This document shows positions 52,141-62,469 of a stretch of 64,000 nucleotides of DNA, piece by piece. The translations under genes and the position numbers were made by a program. Source of the stretch: Silene conica (lineage: Eukaryota; Streptophyta; Magnoliopsida; Caryophyllales; Caryophyllaceae); the NCBI GenBank assembly GCA_029255685.2, contig CM055311.2, positions 62,318,048 through 62,382,047 on the forward strand, in the 5' to 3' direction. A model generated the notes under the pieces. It was not told the origin of the DNA and searched no databases. It worked only from the letters and a program-made list of their open reading frames with translations. Every line of letters starts with the position of its first letter. Position 1 is the first letter of the stretch.

Positions 52141-54762
52141 ATGGCATCCTCAAGTTCAACTATCTCCAACTCTCATGAACCTCTGGTTCCCTTCATTGTC
52201 ATTAATCTAAACCAATGCATCACATTAACACCTCAAACCTATCGCTCATGGACCACTCAAATCACCGACTTTCAACTCGGCTTCGACCTATTCAAATTTG
52301 TCGACGGGTCTCATCCTTGCCCTCCACCTACCAAAACAAACTCGGAAAAGAACGAAGTGCCGAATCCAGCCTATCAAACCTGGATTCGCCAAGACCGTCT
52401 CCTCAAAGGTGCCATTCTTGGCACTATCGACTCGTCTATCACTCCACTCCTCCTTGAAGACAAAACGTCTCATGTCGTGTGGACAACGCTTCGCTCCACA
52501 TACGGCAACCCGTCTTGCAGTCATATCTTACAAGTCAAGGACCGACTCAAATCAATCACAAAGGGCGACAGATCCGCCACTGTCTATATGCAAGACATCC
52601 GTACTTGCACAAATGAACTTGCTCATCTCGGAAAGCCTATGGATGCCGAGGACATCATCAGTCAGGTAATCGATGGTCTCGACTACTCCAAATACAAAGC
52701 AGTAATTGACGCGGTACGTGCTCGTGACACTCTTATTTATTTCGATGCGTTTCATGAAAAACTGTTGCATCATGACCTTACCCATAAACCCGAACCCCCT
52801 GTCCACGCCTACCCTGCCACTGTCCACTACGCTAACCATAACCGTCGCTACTTACAGCCTAATAACTCCCCTGGCATCCTCCCTAAACCCCCTGCCTCCT
52901 CTTCGTATAACCCCACCCAGACCGCCTCTAACCCCCCCACTGTCAACTTCAAAGGCCGTTGCCAGTGGTGCCACAAACCCGGCCATTTTGCTGAACTTTG
53001 CCGTGACTTCAAACGCCGCTTTCCCAACATCCAATTCCCCCCTATGCCACGCCACAACTCGCAACCCCAGGCAAACACAGCCACCGCAGCCAAACCCACG
53101 GACCCCCACAGTTACCTCCTAGACAGTGGTGCCACCCACCATATCACCAACGATCTCAACAACTTGGCCATTCATAATCCGTACAATGGTGTCGATGATC
53201 TCATTATTGGAGACGGGTCCTCTCTTTCCATTGACAACATAGGTTCTTTTTCTTACACTACATCTACTATTTCCTTAAAATTCAATCATGTCCTCCATGT
53301 TCCGTCTATTTCTCGCAATATCATATCCGTTCCTAAACTATGTTCTGACAATAATGCTTTAGCAATTTTCTCACCCACTTCTTGTTTTATAAAGGATATT
53401 CCAACCGGGACTCTGCTACTTCAAGCCACCAAACGGAACGGGCTGTTTGAATGGTTTCCCAATCCGCCTCAAGCTCACTCCAGTACCACCACCTCTCTTG
53501 CACTTTGGCACCAACGCCTAGGCCATCCGTCTTCCAAAATTCTTCATCATATGAGTCGTTTAGCTGGTTTCTCTTTTAAAGATTCTGTTTCTGATTTTTG
53601 TTCTGATTGTGCTATCAATAAGAGCCATAAGCTCCCTTTTTCTATGTCTACTCTCAATTCAAATGCACCGTTACAACTTATTTTTTCTGATGTATGGACA
53701 TCTCCCGTTTTATCCTATGATTCCTTTAAATATTATGTTATCTTTGTTGATCATTTTACCAAGTACATTTGGTTATATCCGCTCAAACGTAAATCTGACA
53801 GCGAAAGTACCTTTATTCGTTTCAAAAATCTCGTCGAAAAGTACTTCAATCGTCCAATTCTTCAACTTTACTCCGACAATGGAGGTGAATACCTCAAACT
53901 CGCCTCCATTCTCGGCACCCATGGTATCGGTCATCTCACTACTCCCCCACACACCCCCGAGCATAACGGATATGCCGAACGTAGACATAGTCATATCGTA
54001 GAAACGGGTCTTGCCCTACTCTCTCACGGTCACCTTCCAACTCAATATTGGCCTCACGCCTTTACTACTGTTACATACCTTACTAATCGTATGCCCACTC
54101 TCACTCTCAATAACGTCTCTCCTTACTATAAACTGTTCAACACCCTCCCAAATTACACCAAACTACGAAGCTTTGGATGTCTATGTTTTCCTTGGCTCCG
54201 GCCTTATACTTCACACAAACTCGACCCTCGCTCATCCCCGTGCATCTTTGTTGGATATTCCTCTTCTCAAAGTGCCTATCACTGCTTGGATCCAAAAACT
54301 AATCGCCTCTATACGTCACGCCACGTCCAATTCTGTGAAAGCAAATATCCTTTTCATGAGCTTACCTCCTCTCAGTCCACACCAGTGCTGTCTCCATCTC
54401 AATGGTGTGATTTCTCCATTACCGTCCTCTCTACTACACCTACGTCATCACACCTGTCCCCGTCTACGGATGCAGCCACATCCCAGCCTGTTCCCTCTGA
54501 AAATCAGCCACCCAGTCCCCCTCACGACTCTGCTCACCACTCTGAACCAGACCAGCCCTCTGACTCACCCTCTGTCATATCTCCCTCCCCTGCTTCTACA
54601 TCATCAGCCCCCCCAGCAGACCCTGTCACCATCCCTCTTCCTCCCACTCGCTCAGTCATCACTCGTCTTACCAATAACATCATTAAACCCAACCCTAAAT
54701 ACGCCAAAACTGCTACTCTCAATCCATCCACTCACGTTCTTCCTACCACAGTCAAAGGATAA
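52141..54762 (+). CDS. Copia C gag-protease-integrase, truncated before RT
   Basis: An intact 873-residue frame: UBN2-type Gag (YRSWTTQITDFQLGFDLFKFVDGS; VYMQDIRTCTNELAHLGKP), a CCHC knuckle (274-287, CQWCHKPGHFAELC), a protease with D328 in LDSGATHH, an integrase HHCC finger starting at H457, and catalytic D517, D579 and E613. A Pro/Ser-rich linker and an RSVITRLTNNIIKPNPKYA segment follow, which normally lead into reverse transcriptase; the frame stops shortly after. Its base use is C-rich (many ACC/CCC codons), unlike Copia B, so it is a different lineage. Confidence 0.93.
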   Translation: MASSSSTISNSHEPLVPFIVINLNQCITLTPQTYRSWTTQITDFQLGFDLFKFVDGSHPCPPPTKTNSEKNEVPNPAYQTWIRQDRLLKGAILGTIDSSITPLLLEDKTSHVVWTTLRSTYGNPSCSHILQVKDRLKSITKGDRSATVYMQDIRTCTNELAHLGKPMDAEDIISQVIDGLDYSKYKAVIDAVRARDTLIYFDAFHEKLLHHDLTHKPEPPVHAYPATVHYANHNRRYLQPNNSPGILPKPPASSSYNPTQTASNPPTVNFKGRCQWCHKPGHFAELCRDFKRRFPNIQFPPMPRHNSQPQANTATAAKPTDPHSYLLDSGATHHITNDLNNLAIHNPYNGVDDLIIGDGSSLSIDNIGSFSYTTSTISLKFNHVLHVPSISRNIISVPKLCSDNNALAIFSPTSCFIKDIPTGTLLLQATKRNGLFEWFPNPPQAHSSTTTSLALWHQRLGHPSSKILHHMSRLAGFSFKDSVSDFCSDCAINKSHKLPFSMSTLNSNAPLQLIFSDVWTSPVLSYDSFKYYVIFVDHFTKYIWLYPLKRKSDSESTFIRFKNLVEKYFNRPILQLYSDNGGEYLKLASILGTHGIGHLTTPPHTPEHNGYAERRHSHIVETGLALLSHGHLPTQYWPHAFTTVTYLTNRMPTLTLNNVSPYYKLFNTLPNYTKLRSFGCLCFPWLRPYTSHKLDPRSSPCIFVGYSSSQSAYHCLDPKTNRLYTSRHVQFCESKYPFHELTSSQSTPVLSPSQWCDFSITVLSTTPTSSHLSPSTDAATSQPVPSENQPPSPPHDSAHHSEPDQPSDSPSVISPSPASTSSAPPADPVTIPLPPTRSVITRLTNNIIKPNPKYAKTATLNPSTHVLPTTVKG

Positions 54763-54785
54763 CCAACCGAGATCTTTAAGGAGTT

Positions 54786-55400
54786 GATTATTAGGTAAAT
54801 TTATAATACTGATTTGGCACATAATATTAAGTTTCAATTATTATTATTTTCACTACGACACATATATTTATGTGAGTTCCTGCCTCTTTTTTTTAAAGTG
54901 TCTTTGAGAAGAAAAGAGCTAATAACGGTGATCAACCCAGGAATGATTTTGATGCTTACATTTTCTACGATAACAGGGGTACGTGCGCAAATACAATACA
55001 TTAATTAAGTGCATGACATTTGTTTTTTTATTTACGAATTAAACTAATTGGTAATTGCCTTCTCGTCTATTCGTTTTTTATGTAATATCATAGGTCCCTA
55101 GGCAGCCGGACAACATACCATATGGATACTACGTTTGTCGTTTCATGTTGGAGATAACTAAGCGAAAATTTCTCATTATTCAAGTAAAGGTTAGTAATTT
55201 TTTGAAGTTAAATATACTTTTTTTTCATTAGAGTTGTTGTCTTTGCTGCTATATTGCGATGTTCCTATGTTACTGCTATTGTTACTCTAATTAGTCAACG
55301 TATGTCTTGTATGTATTTGTATTATCCGCAGTATCTATTCAACGAGCCAACTGTCCTTGAGTACGAAAAGAGCTAAATAGACGAGGTAAGGGACTTGTGC
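54786..55400 (+). pseudogene. CACTA-borne Ulp1-like protease, C-terminal part
   Basis: Blocks at 54895-54978 and 55094-55190. The second reads PRQPDNIPYGYYVCRFMLEITKRKF, aligned with the RQPxxxECGYYVMRFM motif of CACTA Ulp1-like proteins. The catalytic Cys position is TAT (Tyr). Stops follow near 55372. Inactive by loss of the nucleophile as well as by the Copia C insertion. Confidence 0.65.
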
Positions 55401-55525
55401 AGTAAATAAGCCCTTACACATAAAACAAATACGGTGATTAGATAGATAGCTTAGAGAATGCACAAAATGTAAGTAGGAATTTTGGTTGTAGAATTGATGC
55501 ACAAAATATAAGTAAGAATTTTGGT

Positions 55526-55528
<3 letters not shown>

Positions 55529-55611
<83 letters not shown>
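55529..55611. repeat. AT dinucleotide microsatellite
   Basis: About 82 bases of uninterrupted alternating A and T. It produces the Tyr-Ile repeats in apparent frames here, which are not genes. Confidence 0.97.
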
Positions 55612-55612
<1 letters not shown>

Positions 55613-55739
55613 TTTTGGTTGAATGCTGCCGCTGCTGCTTTCTGCATGTTGCTATTGGTTTATGCATGCCGCTGCTGTAATATGCAGGATTTTCATTGGT
55701 CGTAGGGGAACAAATACAGTTTTTTATAAATCAATTATA

Positions 55740-56536
55740 AAATAAATAACAACGGTTATGATACACAAACCGTTCTTAAAAACTTTCCCACCAAAACTTC
55801 TTAGAACGGGGTTGAAACGCATAACCTTTGTCATAACCTTCCAACCATAAATCATCAACACTTTCAACAACGCATAGACAGTAATAACAACGGCTTTTAA
55901 CTGTTGTTAATACCTTTAACAACAGTTTCACTACACCTACCCGTTGTTAAATATTTCCCACCAAAACTACTAACAAGTTTCAAGCACATAACCGTCGTGA
56001 TAACTTTCCCACTAAAAATCATTGACACCTTCCACAACGCAGGAACCTATTAACAACGGGTTTTAGTCGTTGCTAAAATCTTTTAACAACGGTTCCTTCA
56101 AACTTACCCGTTGTTATAAATTTCCCAGCAAAACTATAGCAACGGGTTGAGAAAAATAGCCGTTGTGATAACTTTCCCACCAAAACTCATTGACACCTTC
56201 CACAACGGCAGAAACCTAATAACAACGGTTTTTGCCCGTTGGTAAAAGGTTCCTTCAAACTTACCCGTTGTTATAAATTTCCCGGCAAAACTATAACAAC
56301 GGGTTTGTGGCAAATAGCCGTTGTGATAACTTTTCCACCAAAAATCATTGACACCTTTCACAACGGCAGGAACCTAATAACAACGGTTTTTAGTCGTTGT
56401 TAATACAGTTAAAAACGGTTATGGTAATAATTAGGGACCGTTGTTAAAACCTTTAACAACGGAGGCTTTAACAACGTCCGCTTTTTTATTTAACAACGGT
56501 TTTTAACCGTTGTTAAAGCCCATATTTGTATTAGTG
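55740..56536. repeat. CACTA right subterminal and terminal repeats
   Basis: More than twenty AACAACGG / CCGTTGTT motifs in alternating orientation, plus two or three longer copies of a unit containing CATTGACACCTTCCACAACG with about a 170-bp period. It ends in GTATTAGTG at 56536, the inverted CACTA terminus. Confidence 0.88.
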
Positions 56537-57560
56537 ATAGAAAGAAGTTTTTAATTAATTTGGTGGGTATTAAGTATTATGAAGAGTTTTAATTAATTTA
56601 TTATCATGTTTAATTAAGACAATGAATTAAATAAGAGCAAATGTTAATAAAAATGTTAGGTTTAAGAAATATGATTTTTTTAATTATTTAATAACATGTT
56701 TTATTACAAACATTTCAATTAAAACTTTAATTTTAATTGTTAATTATGAAATATTTATTACAAAAAATTCACTTAAAATGTAAATATTAATTATAAATTT
56801 TAAAATTTTAAACAGTTACATAAATTTTGGAAAACAATATATTTAATATAGAAAAATTATTTTAAAAATAATGATAATATACTTTAATATTATAAATAAG
56901 TGAATTAAAATTAATTTATAAATAAATGAATTAAATTAATATCATGTAATAATAAATTGATATTTATTTTTAATTTTAATTTATTTTGTGGTATTATTGA
57001 ATTAGATAATTGATTGTCGAGAAACTCAACAGGTGAATTAAATATAAAAAAAATGTTAATGAAAATTATGGGTGTTAGGTAATATAAAGAGTTTTAATTA
57101 ATTTATTAACATACTATATTATAAAAATTAATTAAATAGGAAGAAGTTTTTAATTAATTTGGCGGGTGTTAAGTATTATAAAGAGTTTTAATTAATTTAT
57201 TATCATGTTTAATTAAGAAATTAAAATGAATCAAATAGGAACAAATGTTAATAAAAATGGTGGGTTTTAAGAAATACGAAAAACTTTAATTTATTATTAA
57301 CATGTTCTATTATAAAAATTTCAATTAAAACTTTAACTTTTATTATAATTTATGAAATTTTATTACAAAAATTTCAATTAAAATGTAAATATTAATTATA
57401 AATTTTTAAACCTTAAAGGCTTATATAAATTTTGGAAAACAATATATTTAATATAAAAACTTATTTTAAGAATAATGATAATATACGTTAATATTATAAA
57501 TAAGTGAATTAAATTAATTATTGATAAATGAATTAAATTAATGTCACGTAATAATAAATT
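56537..57560. repeat. 600-bp tandem repeat next to the CACTA element
   Basis: Unit 1 (56537-57136) begins ATAGAAAGAAGTTTTTAATT; unit 2 (57137-57560) begins ATAGGAAGAAGTTTTTAATT and repeats the same order. The end of unit 1 (about 56960-57136) matches the sequence left of the CACTA element (29815-29984). Very AT-rich, no genes. Confidence 0.85.
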
Positions 57561-58007
57561 GATATTCTATTTCACATTAATTTGCCACGTCACATTACAA
57601 ATATGCCACCTCACATTAAAAATATATCACGTCACATTAAAAATATGTCACGTCACACGTCACATTAAAAATTGTAATGTCACATTATTTTAATTACCTT
57701 TTAATAAGATTTTATAGAATTTTCTTAAACTTATTACAAATTAAGAGTATAAACTTTATTCGTTATTATGTTATTTAAAAACTTGGTCTGCATTTAATGC
57801 TTGTAAATTCATTAGAATTTTTATTAGTTTTTTGAAATAATGATGTTATGCTATTTAAAAATTTGGTATGCATATAATGCTTGTAAATTAATTAGTTTTT
57901 TTTCTTTTTAAAATAATGAAGATAATATGGCTTGCTAGAATTCCTCAAAATTGAAATGGTGAAATGTGGTGCTTCTTTTTATATTAATTATAGATTTTAA
58001 ATAATGA
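57561..58007. repeat. CACGTCACATTA short repeats and AT-rich DNA
   Basis: Between about 57570 and 57690, a phrase like CACGTCACATTAAAAATATG recurs five or six times at about 20 bp spacing. The rest is AT-rich, with a diverged direct repeat (TATTTAAAAACTTGGTCTGC near 57771 and a variant near 57850). No gene seen. Confidence 0.65.
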
Positions 58008-58629
58008 CTAGTTTTGTCCCCCGTGAAAATCACGGGATTGTTATGGACATCATTTTTTTTTTTTTTTAATTAAAAGTAATGTCTAGTGAGATAGGAGAAA
58101 GGATGCTTTTTGAACTCGGGGACAAAAACGCATGAACACCAAAAGGCGAACGCAGACGATATTGTAATATCAAAGGGACAAATGAGGTTTTTTAAAAATG
58201 AAAAAAATATAAAAGTTGTTGTTATCTCTAATTTGCAGGTGAGCCTTAAGAGAATACTACACTACACAATGAGCTACGTAATATCAAAGGGACACTTAAT
58301 GGTTTGGACTCGTTTCTTCGCACAATTGTTTCTCTTTCAAGCTCATCTACTCGTCTGCTCATGTAAGTTTCATATGGAGTTTTTCATTTGCAAACTATAT
58401 TCCATATTTTGCTATATTTTTTCCTTATTGCTACCTCATGGAAAGGAAAAAAAAAAGAAATATTATTCTGTACAACAACTACCAAATGAACTTTGGAGAA
58501 AATCAAAAACTCAACAATGAAATATTCATATTATAACAAAAATATATCAAAAGTTTCAAGAAAGACGGATACTTAGCTAGTGTTTCGACTATCTCTCATC
58601 CATTTTGTGATATTGTCATGTGCTACAAA

Positions 58630-59825
58630 TGCTTTATAAATTGCACACGAATGAACCCTACAAATAAAAATAATATATGCCAGAAAATGCATGAAAATAT
58701 ATGTCAACAAAATCATAAAGTAGATGGGGAAAAAAATAACGACAACAATTTTGAGCATTCGGTAATACTCAATCGATGATTTTTTCACAATGTTTAGTCA
58801 TACTTAGGGGTCGTTTGGTTAGCCACTAAAAAACGTAGAAATTTAAATTCACGTAAATTGCATAATTGACCTTATGTTTGGTTACCCCAATTTACATAAA
58901 TTTAAAATTTTCATGAATTGCAATACCTCCATAATGGAGGGAGTGACTTACCTAGTTCCAATCTACTCCCTCTATTCCGGTCATTAGTTATCTATTTCCA
59001 TTTTGGGGTGTATCATTGAATTGTTATCTATTTCCATTTTTGGCAAACTTTTGTGGATTACATTTGATTGCATGTGGGGCCATGTAATTTGTGTGGTCCA
59101 AATTCATTCATACTTCTTTTCTTAATCTTTGTGTCCAAAGCAATAGATAACAATTGATCGAGACGGAGGGAGTATATCTTTATCTATATCTATATCTATA
59201 TCTATATCTATATCTATATACTAATATTAAAAGGCATGTTGAATGCCTTATTGCCAAGCATTTCAATTTTCTAGCATGTTATGATGTCACCTCACCTCAC
59301 AACCAATTACTAAACTACCTTTCTACATATATATTGGAACTAGGTAAGTCACTCCCTCCATTATAGAGGTATCTATATATAGTATTAAAAAGCATGTTGA
59401 ATGCCTTATTACCAAGTATTTTAATATTCTAGCATGTTATGATGCCACCTCACCTCACAACCAATTATTAAACTACCCTTCTGCATATATATTGGAACTA
59501 GGTAAGTCACTCCCTTCATTATGGAGGTATTGTAATTTATGAAAACTTCAAATTTATGTAAATTGCGGTAACCAAACATAAGGTCAATTTTGCAACTCAC
59601 GTGAATTAAAATTCCTACGTATTTTAGTGGGTAACCAAACGACCCCTAAGTATGACTAAACATTGTGAAAAAATCATCGATTGAATATTACCGAATGCTC
59701 AAAATTGTTGTCGTTATTTTTTTTTCCCGTATACTTTATGATTTTGTTGACATATATTTTCATGCGTTTTCTGGCATATATTATTTTTATTTGTAGGGTT
59801 CATCCGTGTACAATTTATAAAGCAT
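58630..59825. repeat. Large inverted repeat with 330-bp arms
   Basis: The left arm (58630-58962) and right arm (59491-59825) are near-perfect reverse complements, from TGCTTTATAAATTG inward to CCTAGTTCCAAT. The arms include a MITE-like end (GGGGTCGTTTGGTT at about 58807; AACCAAACGACCCC at about 59646) and also about 175 bp beyond it. The loop is 528 bp. A transcript would fold into a long double strand. Confidence 0.88.
59176..59530. repeat. TATATC microsatellite and 158-bp tandem repeat in the loop
   Basis: TATATC repeats at about 59176-59219 are followed by two copies (158-bp period) of a unit with GCATGTTGAATGCC and GATGTCACCTCACC, ending AACTAGGTAAGTCACTCCCT. The same unit occurs inverted at 62050-62140. 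The TC...CTAATATTAAAA start resembles Helitron 5' ends. Confidence 0.75.
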
Positions 59826-60218
59826 TTTCAAACTCGGTTTGTTGATTTCGAATATGGAAAATCATACATTGTTGATGAAATTGTTCTTATCAACCTTAAT
59901 CCTTTAGACACATGTTAGAAAACCTCTTATCGATTAAATTGGTGAAAAAAGTATCTATATGTTAGTTTGTATTTACAATGCCTTAGCAATTTAATTACTC
60001 ATTTAAACTGAATGCATTGTTTTTATTTGTTATATGAATTTATATGTCGTAGATGATGGAACAATAGATAATGTGTTACTATCATTTGTAGACTTGTTGA
60101 TCGCTTATATAACTTTTTATTTATCCATGTATATATGGCATAATATTGGGCATGAAAATTTGTGACAAAGTTTTTGTTTTATTTTTATTAGTATAAGAAA
60201 ATAGATAGATTAAATTGA

Positions 60219-60738
60219 GGGGGTGTTTGGTTAAAGAAAAAGAAAGGGAAAGAAAATCAGAAAGGATAAGAGGGTGAAAGGTAAGTGATTACCTGAAACT
60301 TAATTTGTTGTTTGGTTATACCAAAAAAAGGAACTAATGGTTTACTCACACTCACTCCCTCCACTAATAACACATACCATCATAAACACCCACTTATCTA
60401 CTGGCGGTGCTGATGGTGGCAGCAGCGGCGGTGGTGGGTTGTCATGGCGGCGGTAGTAAGGGTGGCGGTGCAGTGTTCACGGTGGTGGCGGTGACATCAT
60501 GGTGGTGACTAGTTTGGTGGTAGTCGCACGTGTGGTGATATGTGAAAAAGTGCGTGGATGAAAGGTAAAAAGGGTAATGAAATCTCATATCCCAGGGGGT
60601 GATGGTAAAAAATTAGATGGATTGAGGGGTAAAGAATGAAGTTTTATACCCTTTGTTTGTGTCAAACAAACATCAACAAAGGAAATGAGTAACTTGTTTC
60701 CATTTCCCTTCCTTATTGACTCCAACCAAATGCCTCCT
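60219..60738. mobile_element. MITE-like element with GGCGGTGG-rich centre
   Basis: The ends GGGGGTGTTTGGTTAAAG and CCAACCAAATGCCTCC are imperfect inverted repeats, and the near-end purine-rich GAAAGGGAAAG is matched by TTTCCCTTCC. The centre (60409-60530) is a degenerate GGTGGCGG repeat, far more GC-rich than its surroundings. No clear target duplication. Confidence 0.6.
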
Positions 60739-60983
60739 AAGTTGTTCTCACTTGCTTTCAGTTTTAGAGTAACCAAGTTATATGAAAAGAAAAATAACAA
60801 GCCAAACAATTATTTGACTACAAAAGTAGTAAATATCACTATTTGAGGAAATAATTATAATAATTGATGAAGACTTATTTTAAACTTAAGCATCAATATT
60901 TTATTATTCAATACATTGTTTATTATTCAATACATATATATACAGAGTAGTATATATGACTTTGTATATCATACATCTTTCAC

Positions 60984-61394
60984 TTAATTTTTCATGGCAG
61001 GAGCACCCCAAGCAATAACCTTAACGGTTTTCAATCCCTTAGGGTCATACCTATGAAGACCATCCTTATGTGCGTCCCAATAGCAGTACTTATCTACACA
61101 ATATTTTGTAAACTCATTATTATTTTCAAATCCAACGAAACTTAAACGTCCTTCAGAAGAAATTGCTTCACAATCTAGCTTGGTAACTGTGCTTGTGTTT
61201 ACTTCGACCTCATGTTTTCTGTGAATAAGAATATCTTTGGATAAAAAACTCGTATTACCATTTTTACATTTAACATGAAGAGTATCAATAACCTTGCTCG
61301 TAAAAACAATATGATACGTTGTGGCATTGACCGAAGGGAGTAATACTCCATAGCTCAATATGATAAACATCACAAAATAACTCGAAGAATTCAT
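60984..61394 (-). CDS. S-protein homolog (plant self-incompatibility S1 family)
   Basis: 136 residues from the ATG at 61394; an in-frame TTG six bases upstream is not a likely start. Residues 1-24 form a signal peptide, probably cut after SVNA. The mature 112 residues show the SPH pattern: the first strand TYHIVFTSKV, LHVKCKNG with C43, C75, then C99, C104 and W106, followed by the DG pair at 111-112. It is expected to be a small secreted beta-sandwich protein. In poppy the founding member is the stigma S determinant; most plant homologs have unknown roles. It is intronless, as usual for the family, and the frame is intact. It may lie inside a Helitron. Confidence 0.82.
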   Translation of the reverse strand: MNSSSYFVMFIILSYGVLLPSVNATTYHIVFTSKVIDTLHVKCKNGNTSFLSKDILIHRKHEVEVNTSTVTKLDCEAISSEGRLSFVGFENNNEFTKYCVDKYCYWDAHKDGLHRYDPKGLKTVKVIAWGAPAMKN

Positions 61395-61500
61395 TTTCAA
61401 AGATTTTTGTGTAAAACTTGTTTTATATGAAAATATTGTGAAATTGCTTTATGTTAGACCCTATTAACTAACAATGCGCCATTTATAGGAACCCGATTTT
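61395..61500 (-). promoter_or_regulatory. SPH gene core promoter and 5' leader
   Basis: On the minus strand CCTATAAATGGCG (about 61492-61480) is a good TATA box about 90 bp before the ATG. The leader is A-rich, with CACAAAAATCTTTGAAA before the start codon. Confidence 0.6.
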
Positions 61501-62469
61501 TTCGTTTTATACCATAAAATAAAAATAAAAATTATTCAAATTCGAGTTTGATATCCATTTTGAGTGCTAATTAGACTTTTGATAGTTAATGAAAGCTGAT
61601 ATCAAGTGTGATATACTAAATACCCAAAGAAAAACATTTATTTTCACTCATAATAGATCCTCCCTAAATCTATTTATTACTTTTTATTTTTATGTTTTTG
61701 AGATAATTCCCGCCTTTTAAGAGAAAAATCCCTATATTTATTATTACGAGTGCTCATTGTAAACAAATTTGTCCGTTGTTTACATATGCATATTTATAAA
61801 AGGGAACACTAGAATTATTAATCAATTGACATATGTCACATTACAAAGAGGAAGTCACATAATCGACAAGAACGACTACCTTGGCATCAATTGTTTACCA
61901 TATGCGATGAGGATGGTAATACCATCAATTATTATTTTTAATTGATGGAGTTTTACTTTTTCTTCCTTCTTTTTTGTTTTTATCATCCATTTTAGTCTCG
62001 CTCATAATTAACGAAAATATCTTTATTTATTTTTTCTTTTTTTAGTAATTGTTTGTGAGATGAGGTGGCATCATAACATGCTAGAAAATTGAAATACTTG
62101 ACAATAAGCCATTCAACACGCCTTTTAATACTAGACATAAATATAAAATATAGATATAGATGATATCAAAGTTCATATTTTCTCAGTTAAATATTTGATT
62201 TGATTAATATAAGAAGATAAGACTAATTTAGATTAATTCCATAAAACTTTTATTGTTTAAAGTGTTTTAACCATTAATCTCAACCCAAAATGCTATAGTT
62301 ACAAAAGGAATATGTGTAGGTTAGATATAAATGGAGGAAACATATGGTAAAACGTAATTAACCCACCAAAAAAATAAACTGACCCGATTAACTCATTTAT
62401 CACCGCTAGTTACAGTCACACGTAAGTCATTCACGTTGTTTAATCGTTTTACTATAATTGATGACATTT

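Larger units (their letters stand above)
51884..54785 (+). mobile_element. Copia C, 3'-truncated, inserted in the Ulp1-like gene
   Basis: A short LTR (51884-52087), a primer binding site (TGGTATCAAGAG, from 52090), and gag to integrase (52141-54762). Reverse transcriptase, RNase H and the 3' LTR are missing. CACTA sequence resumes at GATTATTAGGTAAAT (54786), matching the GATTATTA at the left junction, so the host gene lost little or nothing at the insertion point. Confidence 0.8.
29985..56536. mobile_element. CACTA (En/Spm) transposon, 26.6 kb with nested insertions
   Basis: The left end CACTACTACAAAATCGGGC and the inverted right end CACTAATACAAATATGGGC form the terminal repeats. Both ends carry many copies of AACAACGG/CCGTTGTT. 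The flanks are ATG and ATA, a 3-bp duplication with one change. It contains TNPD-like transposase on the minus strand, TNPA-like and Ulp1-like segments on the plus strand, and two extra small frames near the left end. It is interrupted by a Tekay-like Gypsy fragment, a Cassandra solo LTR, Copia B, a MITE and Copia C. Its own genes are broken, so it is no longer autonomous. Confidence 0.88.
58008..62160 (-). mobile_element. Possible Helitron carrying the SPH gene
   Basis: On the minus strand the 3' end is good: a hairpin CCCGTGATTTTCACGGG, then GGACAAAACTAG and T (58008). A possible 5' end, TCTATATCTATATTTTAT preceded by A, is at 62160. Close to it (62050-62130) lies an inverted copy of the unit at 59225-59310. 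If both ends belong together, the element carries the SPH gene. Other 5'-like repeats inside make the pairing uncertain. Confidence 0.35.

Noticed and set aside
52215-54787. Several long overlapping frames (up to 258 codons) inside Copia C
   Set aside because: They are out-of-frame readings of the C-rich gag-integrase frame.
55335-55667. Reading frames with long Tyr-Ile repeats
   Set aside because: They are translations of the AT microsatellite.
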